NCBI GenBank assembly: GCA_947630715.1
Contig: CANRIP010000011.1
Location: 1-64,000 of the forward strand
Direction of reading: 5' to 3'
DNA length: 64,000 bases
Source of the DNA: an uncultured Acetatifactor sp.
Lineage (GTDB): Bacteria; Bacillota; Clostridia; Lachnospirales; Lachnospiraceae
The first letter of the stretch is position 1. Each line of letters opens with the position of its first letter. Under the pieces are notes generated by a model, which saw nothing but the letters and a program-made list of their open reading frames with translations, was not told the origin of the DNA and made no database searches. The position numbers were made by a program, and so were the translations under genes. This document shows positions 37,923 to 49,200 of this stretch, in pieces.

Positions 37923-38684
37923 ATGCCGGCATTTTACACGGTTCTGCTCTATGTGGTCATTTTCCTTTACGGAATCATTATCGGCAGCTTTGTGAATGTC
38001 TGTATCCTGCGGGTTCCTGCGGGTGAGAGCCTGATACCGGGCTCTCACTGCACAAGCTGCGGACACAGGCTTGCCTGGTATGACCTTTTTCCTCTGTTTT
38101 CCTATTTATCGCTAAAGGGCAGATGCCGTTACTGCGGTGCAAAAATATCCTGTCAGTACCCTATCGTGGAAGCGCTTGACGGGGTACTGTATGTGATCGT
38201 TTTCATGGCGAACGGTATCAGCTTGCAGAGTGTCCTTTTTTGCCTCATGGCATCTGCCTTATTGGTGATAAGCGTTGTGGACTGGCGCACTTTCGAGATC
38301 CCTCCCGGCTGTAATTTATTTCTGCTGGGGCTTGGGGTCGTTTTCTGCATTTTGGATTTTTCCCATATTGGGGAACATTTGATCGGCCTTGTGTGTGTTT
38401 CCGGACTGCTGTGTCTCTTATATCTGTTGACTGCCGGCCGGGGCATCGGCGGCGGGGACATCAAGCTGATGGGGGCGGCCGGTCTGATCCTTGGCTGGAA
38501 AGGAATCCTGCTGGCTTTGTTTTTCGGCTGCGCTCTGGGATCCGTGATCCATCTGATCCGGATGAAGGTTTTTGGAGCGGAAAGGAAACTGGCCATGGGC
38601 CCTTATCTGTCCGGCGGGATTCTCATCGCGGCGCTGTGGGGAGACGCTCTGATCCGCTGGTATGTGAAACTTGCGCTGGGATAG
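37923..38684 (+). CDS. pilD: prepilin peptidase
   Basis: GSFVNVCILRVPAGESLIPGSHCTSCGHRLAWYDLFPLFSYLSLKGRCRYCGAKISCQYP; GGGDIKLMGAAG. Confidence 0.94.
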   Translation: MPAFYTVLLYVVIFLYGIIIGSFVNVCILRVPAGESLIPGSHCTSCGHRLAWYDLFPLFSYLSLKGRCRYCGAKISCQYPIVEALDGVLYVIVFMANGISLQSVLFCLMASALLVISVVDWRTFEIPPGCNLFLLGLGVVFCILDFSHIGEHLIGLVCVSGLLCLLYLLTAGRGIGGGDIKLMGAAGLILGWKGILLALFFGCALGSVIHLIRMKVFGAERKLAMGPYLSGGILIAALWGDALIRWYVKLALG

Positions 38685-38782
38685 GAATGTCTTCTGACTG
38701 GGGGAAGCCGGATACAAAGTCGGCTTTTCGGAGTGAGACGACATTGCAAGCGCCGTCACGGAATGAAAAAAGGAGAAGGTAC

Positions 38783-40474
38783 ATGGCAAAAAGAGTTTTA
38801 AGCATAGAGACGGGGGCCTGGTGGACGAAGGTGGTCCTGGCGCAGCCCTACAAAAAGTCCTCGCAGATTCTGGATCTGTTTTATTTCCGCACTCCCGACC
38901 GCACGGTGGAGGACGGCATGATCCGGGACCGGGAGCGCTTTCTCGCGGCGCTGAAAGAGGAACTGGCAAAGCATCACATCACGGAAAAAAACGTGATCTT
39001 TACCATTAATTCCACAAAGGTGATTACCAGGGACATGGCCATCCCCTTTGTCAAGGATAAGCAGCTTCCCGGGATCGTGGCGGTTTCCGCCAACGATTAT
39101 TTTCCCATGGATGTATCCGGCTATACCATCACTTATAAAAAAATGGATGAGTATACGGAGGACGGGAAGAAAATGCTGCGGCTTTTGCTGATCGCGGTGC
39201 CCGATACGCTTTTAAACGGCTATACGGCCTTTGCCAAAAGCGCCGGATTCACCGTGGAGTCCTTCGAGTACATCGGCAACAGCGTACTTTCCTACGCGAA
39301 AGCGCATTATACCGTGGACAGCGTAATTATCCAGTTGGAGGAAAACGAGACGATCATCAGTATTATGATGGGGAAGAAACTGATGTTCCAGCGTGTGGCT
39401 CCCAACGGTTATGCCAGCACCCTGGCCACCGTGCTGGAGCATCCGGTTCTGAACGTTTCGGATGAGCCGGAGGCCTATCATTTCCTCACCACTCATAACG
39501 TGCTTTACAAAAAGCCCAGGCTGACGGAGGTCAAAACGCCGGAGGATGAAAGCCGCCAAAGAGCCCTGGAGGACGCTTACGCGGATATCAAGGAAGCCCT
39601 GGGATATCATATCCGGGTGGTCATGACGGCTCTGGAGTATTACCGGAACCAGTCCAAAAAAGATTTTTACGGGGTGATGCGCATCGTGGGCGACGGCGCC
39701 CGCATTGCCGGCATTAAGAAACTGTTTACCGATGAGGTTGCCCTGGAGCTTGCGGAGGAAGAACCCTTTGCCAATGTGCATCTGTCCCGGAACGTCAACC
39801 GGGAGGAAGCCATGGAGGTGGATTTTACTTCCGCCATCGGCGCGTTGATCTCTCCCTTAAATATCAAGCCCAAGGAGACTGCCGCAAAGGAGAGTAAGCA
39901 GAATACCCTGCGGGTGGCTTATCTGGCCTTTGCCGGTTCCGCTGTGATCAGCCTGGTCCTGGTGGGGTCGGGTGTGCTGAGGTATATGCAGGCGGCTGAC
40001 GAACATGACCGACTGACCCGGCGAATCCAAGAGTTGTCATACATCCAGCAGATTTATGACGAGCATGAGGCGATAAAGGCCCAGACGGCGGAATTTATCA
40101 CCTTTGATCTGATGACCTGGACGGACAATGAGATGGCGTTAAACCTGGTTCGGGGGCTGGAGGAACAGTTGCCCGACACGGTGCGGGTGCTCAATCTGAG
40201 CCTGAACGGTAACAACATTACCATGAATCTGACCAGCCCGGATGAACTGACGGTGGCCCAGATGCTTTTGAATGTTCAGGATATTCCCTGTCTCGGAGAG
40301 GTTTCAGTGCCGAACATTTCGGAAACGGTGGATGAGGCCGGAAACATTGTCTGGAACTATTCCGTGGTGGCGGTTTACCAAAACCCCAGCGAGACTTCTC
40401 TGGCGGATCGGCTGAATCAACTGGATCCGCTGGAATCCACGGCGGGTACGGGAAACGCGCAGGAAACGGAGTAA
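38783..40474 (+). CDS. PilM-PilN fusion protein
   Basis: actin-like PilM domain (MAKRVLSIETGAWWTKVVLAQ) followed by one TM (AYLAFAGSAVISLVLVGSGVL) and a PilN-like periplasmic domain. Confidence 0.8.
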   Translation: MAKRVLSIETGAWWTKVVLAQPYKKSSQILDLFYFRTPDRTVEDGMIRDRERFLAALKEELAKHHITEKNVIFTINSTKVITRDMAIPFVKDKQLPGIVAVSANDYFPMDVSGYTITYKKMDEYTEDGKKMLRLLLIAVPDTLLNGYTAFAKSAGFTVESFEYIGNSVLSYAKAHYTVDSVIIQLEENETIISIMMGKKLMFQRVAPNGYASTLATVLEHPVLNVSDEPEAYHFLTTHNVLYKKPRLTEVKTPEDESRQRALEDAYADIKEALGYHIRVVMTALEYYRNQSKKDFYGVMRIVGDGARIAGIKKLFTDEVALELAEEEPFANVHLSRNVNREEAMEVDFTSAIGALISPLNIKPKETAAKESKQNTLRVAYLAFAGSAVISLVLVGSGVLRYMQAADEHDRLTRRIQELSYIQQIYDEHEAIKAQTAEFITFDLMTWTDNEMALNLVRGLEEQLPDTVRVLNLSLNGNNITMNLTSPDELTVAQMLLNVQDIPCLGEVSVPNISETVDEAGNIVWNYSVVAVYQNPSETSLADRLNQLDPLESTAGTGNAQETE

Positions 40475-40527
40475 GAGCCAATTGATCCGAAATAACTTAT
40501 CCGAAATAACAGGAGAGAGCGGAAACG

Positions 40528-41250
40528 ATGGAAAAAAAGAAGAAACTTTCGGATTCTGAGATCAGACTGATCCTTTTGCTGGTGGCGCTGCTTTTGCTGG
40601 CGGGATCCTATTTTCTGGTGTACCGTAAAATGACCGTTTCGGCCGCGGAGCTGGAGACTCAGAACAAGACGGACCAGCAGACGGTGGCCAATCTGGAAAA
40701 CATGGCGGCAAAGCGCAGCCTGGTGGAAGAAGGCACCGCCAATATGAAACAGGAAATCCAAACGATTATCGGCAGATACCCCGCCGATCTGAAGACGGAA
40801 AAGGTGATCCGCATCCTTCAGGATCTGGAGAATGATTCCCTGATCCATATTTCCTCCGTGACTTTTCAGATGGATAACCTTGTGATGGACTTTACCCTGA
40901 CCTCCCAGGAGGTTCCGACGCCGCCCAAGGGATATTTTGCGGCGATCAATGTAAACTACACGGCCGGTTATGAGGGCATGAAGGAAATGCTTGCGTATAC
41001 CGCCGCCATGGAAGACCGGATCACCGCGCCGACCCTGTCGGTTACCTATGACCCGGCGCTGGACGCGGTGAGCGGTACGGTTACCTTTTACATGTATTAC
41101 CTGAGGGATACCGGCAGGAAGTATGTTCCTCCTGTTATCTATGAAATGAATAAGGGCGTTTCCAATATCTTCGGCGGCGGAAACGGCGGCCTTTTGGAGA
41201 ATAACGGGGTAACGCAGACCGAAGGAACCGATGAAACCGCTCCGGAATAA
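40528..41250 (+). CDS. PilO-like protein
   Basis: N-terminal TM, coiled coil, C-terminal ferredoxin-like region; position after PilMN. Confidence 0.7.
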   Translation: MEKKKKLSDSEIRLILLLVALLLLAGSYFLVYRKMTVSAAELETQNKTDQQTVANLENMAAKRSLVEEGTANMKQEIQTIIGRYPADLKTEKVIRILQDLENDSLIHISSVTFQMDNLVMDFTLTSQEVPTPPKGYFAAINVNYTAGYEGMKEMLAYTAAMEDRITAPTLSVTYDPALDAVSGTVTFYMYYLRDTGRKYVPPVIYEMNKGVSNIFGGGNGGLLENNGVTQTEGTDETAPE

Positions 41251-41279
41251 CCGGGAGAACAAACGGGAAAGGCGGCTGC

Positions 41280-42395
41280 ATGACTTTCATGGCACAGGAA
41301 AGAGAGTGTAAACTGAATAAGGGCGTATCTGCCGGGAACGAGGGATTCTCTCTGCTGGAGGTGATCCTGTCGGTGGCGATCCTGGCCATTGTGACCGTCC
41401 CGCTGCTGAGTTTTTTCACGGATTCCATGAGACGAAGCGCCATGACGGCCAGGCACCAGAACGCCACGCTGACCGCCCAGGAGATCACGGAGGATCTGAA
41501 ATCCTCTCCCAATCTGATTCAGAAAAATACGGCCCCCGACGGCTCCGTGTCCTACGGCGTCCCCTACCTGACGGACACCCTGGGATATACGGTGAAGGAG
41601 GGAGGGCGTTTTCAGACGGAGGACGGCACGGGGGAACTGGTTTTGACCAAAAGTCTGGAACAGTTTGACGTAAAACTCACCCTTTCCACCCAAGTGTCCG
41701 CCAATGAGACTTCCCGGGCCATGATTTACGGCGTCGATGACACCACGGACGTGATGCTGATGGAGCAGGATCAGTTGACGGAGGCTTTGGTGTATTTTAC
41801 GGCGGCGGCCGCTGCGGCCGGGTCGGCTCCGTCCCAGGAGGCGCTCAAGGCCTCCCTGGACAGGACGCTGCACATATGCGTGGATTATGACGGTTCCGCC
41901 TATTCGGTGCGGGCATATTATGATTATGAGTGTACGGATCCCGGTTTGATAGGCTCCGCCGATCCCCATTATATCAGCACTGATCTGGCGAACCGGAAAC
42001 TGAGCAGCCTGAAAAATCTGTATGTGCTGTATGATTGTATGGACGTGGGCGCGCAGGATACCGTTTGCTTTGACTTAAACGGGCTGCCTGTCACGCTGAG
42101 CGCCTTGGACTGTTTTATTTTGTGTCAGAAGTTTCCGCCGGATCATGACGGCGGCTTGTTTACTCCGTACACCCTGACCGTGAAGGGGGCGGAGGATTCC
42201 GTTTTACGTCTGCATGCGAATATCCGTTCCGGCGATCAGGTGGTCAAGGAGGACGGCAATCCCTTTCCGCTGTTTCCTGTGGCGCAGTCCGGGACGCCGG
42301 TGCGGATGATATCCGTCGTCGTGGAAGTGTATGAAAAGGATCACATGGAAACAGAGGAACCGCTGGCAGTGATTCGTACTACAAAAGGAGAGTAG
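41280..42395 (+). CDS. prepilin-type cleavage/methylation-motif protein (minor pilin)
   Basis: GFSLLEVILSVAILAIVTVPLLSFF. Confidence 0.85.
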   Translation: MTFMAQERECKLNKGVSAGNEGFSLLEVILSVAILAIVTVPLLSFFTDSMRRSAMTARHQNATLTAQEITEDLKSSPNLIQKNTAPDGSVSYGVPYLTDTLGYTVKEGGRFQTEDGTGELVLTKSLEQFDVKLTLSTQVSANETSRAMIYGVDDTTDVMLMEQDQLTEALVYFTAAAAAAGSAPSQEALKASLDRTLHICVDYDGSAYSVRAYYDYECTDPGLIGSADPHYISTDLANRKLSSLKNLYVLYDCMDVGAQDTVCFDLNGLPVTLSALDCFILCQKFPPDHDGGLFTPYTLTVKGAEDSVLRLHANIRSGDQVVKEDGNPFPLFPVAQSGTPVRMISVVVEVYEKDHMETEEPLAVIRTTKGE

Positions 42396-42397
42396 GC

Positions 42398-44623
42398 ATG
42401 GGAAAATGGAAATGGCCGTTTCGGAAAAAGAATGAAGGCGCGTCCCTGATGGCGGTGATTTCGGCCATTGTTTTCGTGATGACCATCGGCGCCATTGTGG
42501 CCAGCGTAACGGTGACGAATATCCGCATGCGGGAGGTGGAGGAATCCGGCAAACGGAATTTCTATAACGCCGAAGACCTGATGAACGAGATTGCCGCCGG
42601 CCTGAACAACCGGGCGTCCACGGCGATGCAGTTGGCGTATCTGGATATTTTGTCCGAATACCGGGGCCTGATATCGGAGGGCGCCAATCTGCAGGAGCAG
42701 TTCATCTATAATTATATGGAGCGTCTGACGGAGGAATTCTGGGATTCCGACGATGTCACCCGAAAGGATAAGAGAACCACCCCCGACCCTGGAGACGCTT
42801 CCCGGTACATTTATGTGTACGGCTATTATGATCAGGGGCAGATTAAGGATTTGCTGGCGGAGGAACACAGGGACTTTTTTGTTTCCACGGACGAGGAGGC
42901 CACCTTTTCCGCGGATTATGAGGAAGGGATTTTTACCCTGCACGGGATCAAGGTGGATTATGAGGATGAATACGGCTATGAAACCGTGATTTCCACGGAC
43001 ATGGTCTTTCATACGCCCGCCCTTAACTTTGACAGCGGGAACAGGCAGAAGGAATTTATGAAGTACGCCCTGATGGCCGACCGCAATATTCAGGTGCTGG
43101 GAAACGGCGCGAGCGTGAAGGGAAGCGTCTATGCGGGCTGGGACGGCATTCATGTGGTCAACTGCGACAATGTTTCCTTCATCGGTGAAAACATTGTCAC
43201 AAGGGGCGACATCATCATTGAATCCGGCTCCGACAACGCCTCCTTCGGAACGGCTGGCGGCAGCGTCTGGGCGGAAAATATCAGGACGACGGGGGATGGC
43301 AGTCCTTCCTCCGCAAGCTTTACCGGCAATCTGTATGTGTCGGACGATCTTTCCCTGAACGGCGCAAACAGTAAAGTTTCCCTTTCCGGGAACTATTACG
43401 GCTATAATTTCCTGGAACGGTATGACGGCACGGCCTCCGCAGCGGAGGCCAAATACAGCAGCGCCATGGTGATTAACGGCAGGGGCAGCACCCTGGACAT
43501 GTCGGGGCTTACCTATCTGCATCTGGCGGGCCGCACTTTCCTATCCAGAGGAAACAGCTTAAACGATGTGATGTTTGGCGAATCCGTTTCCGTCCGAACC
43601 AACCAGCTTGCCTACTATGTGCCGGAGCGGTATCTGGATCCGGCAAGCGGATACACAACCTTCACGGCGGAGGGGCTTGCGGAATATGAAGGCCAGACCC
43701 GCGTGTCCGGTCTGGCGGATTACCTAAACGCCGGGGAACCCATCGCGGTGTATCGGTTCCGGAACACCAATCCCGCCGGGGATCCCTATGTATACCGCTA
43801 TTATCTGAATTTTAAGGATGAACAGTCTGCCAACAGCTTTTTTGCGGCATACAGCCAGGCCAACGCGTCCCGGGTTACCGCTTACGGGGAAGATTACGCG
43901 GACGCCATCATCGTGGGAGACGGGATGCTGTATACCTTACGGGGCGACCTGATGTACCGCAACAGCGCAGAGGCCGGCTTTACGGTTCAGGAGGTTTCCA
44001 TCCGGCCCGAGGAGTGGGCGGATACTTCGTCCGACGGCTCCAACGTCAATTATACCTACGCGGATCAGCTTGCCAAAAATTATAAAAGCCTTCAGATGTA
44101 TCTGGAGGAGTGGAGGTACCACGCGGATGTGATTACCTCGTCCAGCGTACGGTTTGCGGATAAGAAGGAGAATCCCCTGACGGATCAGCTCTTTGGCGCT
44201 CCCATGGCGGACGCCGTATCGGCGCTTTTGAGCCGGGAGGGGATGCTGGATTCCGGTTATGAGCAGAAGACGTCCAACCCGGACGGCCCGGGGAATACAC
44301 TGATTGCCGTATTCAACAGTGATTACACGATTCCTACGGACTGTGACCGGGGCATTGTGATCGCCACGGGAGATGTGACGGTGAGCAATCATTTCAGGGG
44401 CATGATTTTGTCCGGGGGCTCCATTCAGGTGGCCACGGCCAACATACAGATTACGGGGGACGAACTTCTTGTTTCCCAACTGTTTTCCGAGGACGCGGTA
44501 AGCGCCAGCCCGAAATTTTCCAGTCTGTTCGCCGCTTACGGCGTATCGGAGGACAATGTGATTGGCCTGGTTCACATCGACCAGTATCTGACCTATGAAA
44601 ACTGGACGAGAACCGATTTTTAA
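42398..44623 (+). CDS. large pilus-associated membrane-anchored protein (PilX-like position), probable beta-rich ectodomain
   Basis: EGASLMAVISAIVFVMTIGAIVASVTVTNIRMREVEESGKRNFYNAEDLMNEI; long beta-rich C-terminus. Confidence 0.7.
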   Translation: MGKWKWPFRKKNEGASLMAVISAIVFVMTIGAIVASVTVTNIRMREVEESGKRNFYNAEDLMNEIAAGLNNRASTAMQLAYLDILSEYRGLISEGANLQEQFIYNYMERLTEEFWDSDDVTRKDKRTTPDPGDASRYIYVYGYYDQGQIKDLLAEEHRDFFVSTDEEATFSADYEEGIFTLHGIKVDYEDEYGYETVISTDMVFHTPALNFDSGNRQKEFMKYALMADRNIQVLGNGASVKGSVYAGWDGIHVVNCDNVSFIGENIVTRGDIIIESGSDNASFGTAGGSVWAENIRTTGDGSPSSASFTGNLYVSDDLSLNGANSKVSLSGNYYGYNFLERYDGTASAAEAKYSSAMVINGRGSTLDMSGLTYLHLAGRTFLSRGNSLNDVMFGESVSVRTNQLAYYVPERYLDPASGYTTFTAEGLAEYEGQTRVSGLADYLNAGEPIAVYRFRNTNPAGDPYVYRYYLNFKDEQSANSFFAAYSQANASRVTAYGEDYADAIIVGDGMLYTLRGDLMYRNSAEAGFTVQEVSIRPEEWADTSSDGSNVNYTYADQLAKNYKSLQMYLEEWRYHADVITSSSVRFADKKENPLTDQLFGAPMADAVSALLSREGMLDSGYEQKTSNPDGPGNTLIAVFNSDYTIPTDCDRGIVIATGDVTVSNHFRGMILSGGSIQVATANIQITGDELLVSQLFSEDAVSASPKFSSLFAAYGVSEDNVIGLVHIDQYLTYENWTRTDF

Positions 44624-44668
44624 AACCAGTCCCCGGCGCGGGGGATCGTCCCAAAGGGGGAAAACGCA

Positions 44669-45184
44669 ATGAGGAAGGATCACAGAGGGTTTTCCATGGT
44701 GGAAATGATCGTCACCATCGCTATCGCGGCGATTTTGATGGGGGCGGCTGTCTCTCTGATCGGGCATATCCACTATGCAAACGCCATGAAGGCTGTGGAA
44801 ACGGTGAGCGATTGGCTGGATCGCCAGCGGATTCTTTCCATGAGCCGCAAAGGCACCCAATATTTATACCTTTACCGTCTGGAGGACGGGTATTACCTGC
44901 AATCCCTGGAAGATACGCCGCTCACCGGGTTTGACGAAACCCTGTTAAATGATTCCGGGGTGAAAATTTGTAACAACAGCATTGAAATCTCCATGGAAAA
45001 AACGGGTGAGGCCCCTGTTTTGCTGGAGCCGAAAAACCAGATTATCCGGATTGTTTTTAAGCGAAGCGGGGTGTTCAATGTGAACGCCGACGGCACAAAC
45101 ACGGATCGGATTCTCTTTCAGGGAAACGGCGGCGCACATACCATCCGCCTGATTGAAGAAACGGGCAAGCATATCGTGGATTGA
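44669..45184 (+). CDS. prepilin-type minor pilin
   Basis: HRGFSMVEMIVTIAIAAILMGAAVSLI. Confidence 0.87.
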   Translation: MRKDHRGFSMVEMIVTIAIAAILMGAAVSLIGHIHYANAMKAVETVSDWLDRQRILSMSRKGTQYLYLYRLEDGYYLQSLEDTPLTGFDETLLNDSGVKICNNSIEISMEKTGEAPVLLEPKNQIIRIVFKRSGVFNVNADGTNTDRILFQGNGGAHTIRLIEETGKHIVD

Positions 45185-45228
45185 CAGGCTGAAACGCCGG
45201 GCGGCCTGAAAGTTTCCGCCAGCGGTCT

Positions 45229-45352
45229 CCAGGGAAGGAACGGCGGTTCCAGGAAAGGGTAGGCCGAGTTTCAGGGAAGGGACGACGGCTCCAGAGAAGG
45301 GTAGGCCGGGCTCCCGGGAAGGGCGGCGGGCTCCAGGGTAGGGACGGCGGCA
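45229..45352. repeat. ~42-bp (20+22 bp) tandem repeat, three rounds, between two minor pilin genes
   Basis: units starting at 45229, 45249, 45271, 45291, 45313, 45333; consensus ccagggaaggg(a/t)(c/a)ggc. Confidence 0.85.
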
Positions 45353-45375
45353 TTCGGATGTTGGAAGGGACGAAC

Positions 45376-46074
45376 ATGAGAAAGGACAATAGGGGACTGA
45401 CCCTGATCGAACTGATAATCGCAATCACCATGGCCACCATTATTCTGGGGGCTGTGGGGCTGTTCCTGATCAACGCCATGCGAAGCTATGACGCGGCCAC
45501 CTCCAACATCGACCTTCAGATGGAGGCCCATGTGATGATGGAACAGATCGGCTCATGGATTATGGAAGGAAACCGAATTGAAGTGGCGGATCACGTTACG
45601 GTGGATATGGGGAGCAATACAAGCACTGTCGATAAGGTTCTGGTCATTTACCAGATCCCCAGGACCTCCGATGTGGACAGACTGCCCTCGGGGCTGCGGC
45701 GAGATGCGGAGGGAAACCTGATCACCAATTTCGACCCCACCGAGACGGCGCCTCCCATCATGGCCAGCAAGCGTCTGATCTGGATGCAGGACGGCAGACT
45801 GTATACAAAGATTGTAAAAGGGATTGCAGATTTTGACAATGATGTTACAAGAAGGGTAGAAGATGTGGATTCGGAGGGAAACTGTTTCTGTGAATATATG
45901 GAAAGTTTTGAACCCGGATGGGATCCGGACAAGGCGACGGTTTCCGTTATGGTCGGCTTAAAGGCCGGAAAGCAGGATTATCAGTTGGAGAATGAATTCC
46001 GGGTCAGAAATGAGATTCAGGCCGCGCCCACGGCCGAGCCGGAGCTTACGCCGGAACCGGGCCCGGGCATATAG
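45376..46074 (+). CDS. prepilin-type minor pilin (PilW-like position)
   Basis: MRKDNRGLTLIELIIAITMATIILGAVGLFL. Confidence 0.87.
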   Translation: MRKDNRGLTLIELIIAITMATIILGAVGLFLINAMRSYDAATSNIDLQMEAHVMMEQIGSWIMEGNRIEVADHVTVDMGSNTSTVDKVLVIYQIPRTSDVDRLPSGLRRDAEGNLITNFDPTETAPPIMASKRLIWMQDGRLYTKIVKGIADFDNDVTRRVEDVDSEGNCFCEYMESFEPGWDPDKATVSVMVGLKAGKQDYQLENEFRVRNEIQAAPTAEPELTPEPGPGI

Positions 46075-46207
46075 TACATATTATTAAGTAATGGGAAGTA
46101 ATCACGAGTAATCATATGTAATCGTAACGCATGGACGGCTGGCCGCAAAAGGGATGGGCTGTCCGCAAGGGAAGGGCTATATCCTCTTTAGGGGAAAGGA
46201 AAACAGT

Positions 46208-49200
46208 ATGAGAAAGTTGTCAGGTAGAATCATTTCCGCCGGTCTGGTGTTGACGCTGATCATCACCATGATTCATGTAATACCGGGACGTTTTTCCATG
46301 GACGTGACACATGCGGAGGAAAATCCCGGAAAAGTAGTGCGGGGCGTGGTGGATGCGCTGAGCGAGCTGCCCCAGTACGGCGTGGAAAACTTCAGACAAC
46401 TGGAGCGAGGCAGCGCCGAAAGGCCGTTTGTGGTTCTGGAGCTGGTGCCTTATGAGGAATATGCCACTTTCGGGTATCTGATTCAGGGCTGCGAGCCCAT
46501 TGACATGCAGAATAATTCCAGCCTGATCAGCGCCGTGTCTCAATCCCTGCCAAACGCGGGAACGGTGGCCTCTTACAATTCTCTGTATCTGTTCTATGAT
46601 GAACTGGGCCTGACCGCAATGTCGGAGGAAGAAGTCAAGCAGTACGCCCTGAAAAGATTCGGCAACCAGAATTATACCAAGGACTGGCAGGCGGATTATC
46701 TGGTAAAGGGGTATTATGAACTGGTGGCGGAGGGAACGGGAACCTTCCGTTACACTCTGGAGCCGTTGGAGGATGCGGAAGAACCGTCGGAGCCTGAGAC
46801 GGAAACCGTCAGCGGAGGCGACGGGGAAACGGTCAGCGGCGGGGACGGCGGATCCGTCAGCGATGGGGACGCAGAGCCCACTCCCCAATATACGGCCTCC
46901 ATTGTCCCTGCGCCCAATCAGGACGGCAATCTGGTGTGGCATACGGTGAATGCCTTTGATCCGGAGTACGGGGAAAGCTATTGGCAGGAGATCGCCGTCT
47001 ATGACCGCCAGGGGAAAATGGACGCATTGACGGAAGCCATTGCCAAGTCCCAGTTGTCCGGCGTGGGAGAAAGGCTTTACACCTGGCGTATGGGCAGCGA
47101 GTACAGCGACGGGTACGGCAAATTTATTTCCCCGGACACTTACACCACATGGACGAACAACGATAATTTCCTGCGGTATTCCGTACTTCCCGGGGCCTCC
47201 CAGGAGACGATCGACAACTATTCGATTGTGGTCAAAACCATCACTCCCGACGAGCTGAACAGCGCATCCGAATGGATCGATTACTGCGACCTGATCTATA
47301 TTGCCGCAAAGGTGTATCCGGGAAAGACCTTTATCGATTTCTGGAAACAGTACAACCGGCTGGGGAAGGTTTCCAGCCTGACCAATTATTCCGACAGCGA
47401 CGGTTTTGACACCTATGACATCAGTTGGGACGTCACCATGAAGATTTTCAATCGGGTGACGGCGGAGAGCGACTACGCGGGACTGATTATCGATAATAAT
47501 CTTTATGAGACAAGATGGGACGGCAGTTGGAAGGATGTTGACGGGGTGGCGTATGACTGGAATCTGCGCAAGACGGACATGAGGACGCCCACTGTAAAAT
47601 GCAGCAATAAGAACATTTACAAGCTGTGCATGATGTTGATTTCCATGAAGTCCAATCTGTTCCGCCAGATTTACCTGAATCCGAATAACCCTGTGATCAA
47701 AGAGTATACTTACCAGGAGACAATCACGGACGGCGAGGGAAAGCAGAGGGAAGTCACCAGAACCACCGGCGAGCTGACCCTGCAAAGCGGGGACGCCGCT
47801 GTCTATTGGGGCGTGTACACGTTCCCTCTGGTGAAACCCGGCGTCTATATGGCCAGCGGGGATTTTTATAATTACTTTACCCATTACGGGAGATATGACA
47901 ACGAGCAGTGGTACAATTACGGCTTTAACGTCAATCCCACGGAACAAAAGTTCAAAAGCTGGGTCAACGGCCATGTGTTTACCTTCCCGGGGGACAGCAA
48001 TATTGTACAGTATTTTATGAGCGGAACCATCGCCGCCGGAAACAATGAAACCATGTCCGACGATTTTTATCAGTCGCTTTCGGAGGCGGAGCGGAATCAT
48101 GCCAGCTCCAAAGAGGCGATCCGGTATATCCTGGGAGGGCATCAGCCAGATAGCCCGTTCCCGGAAGACAGCGGCAGCCTGACTCTGCGTGTGCTGGATC
48201 TGGAGCCCTCCGTGGGCCTGAACGCCGACGGAACGCCTGACTGGTTCCTTCAGGAGTCCTATGTCCGTATGCTGCTCCCTCATTTTCAGGGTAAAATTGA
48301 AATCACTCATCAGACCACCGCTGAGTTTATCGGCAAGATTGAGGATCTGAACGCTACCTATGACCTGATTTATATGGGACTGGATTGCAGCGCGTACAAC
48401 ACCGTGAGAAAGACCATTGAGGTCAATAAAGAATGGATCGGGGACGCGTCTGGGAACGGATATTGGAAATCAATTTATGCCGATATGGACGTACCGGTAT
48501 GGAATGACACGTCCGGATTAAAGAATCTGATTTATTTCCATACCGGAGACAGCATGACATCCGCGGAGTATCATGTGCCCGCGGACAGGGACAGATCCGT
48601 GCTCTGGGTCAGACAGGCAGACGGCACGGTGTTAAACAGCACACAGCTTCGTTTCCCCGGAAACGATATCAGCCTGATCAAAAAGGCGGATTTACAGGAC
48701 TTTCTCCGGGCGGGTTACCCGATTGTGTGCGATCAGAATCTGTATAACCTCTGTCCGGAGCTGATCGATTCCGGCTCCAATGTTTATGCCTTTGTGAACC
48801 AGGGGAAGGCGAACGCCAATCTGCTGGGAACCTCCAGCTCCGCGCAACTGATTGAAACCTTTGCAAACAGCGCAATGAGCGGATCTGTGGTATTTAATTC
48901 TCTGCCGAAGGAATATAACGGCAGCACCGCAAGCGGCGAGGGAGAGGACGTGACCATCGTCACCAACGCCAACTATCTGGATACCTACGCGTTGTCCTTT
49001 ACCTTTACCGTGACCCCTGCGGACAAGGAACAGTATTATTTCCACATTTATATGGATCAGGATCGGGACAGCAAATTCTCCCAGGAGGAAATTGTTTATA
49101 CCAACAGGGCGAACGCCGGCGTAAACAACTATGTCTATAACATCGATCCCAACTGGGTTGGGGTGGTGCAGTGGAAGATAGAGGTCTTTGTAGGAAACGA

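Noticed and set aside
38705-38735. Terminator between pilD and pilM (AAGCCG...CGGCTTTT)
   Set aside because: Short 6-bp stem with only four T residues; too weak to call.
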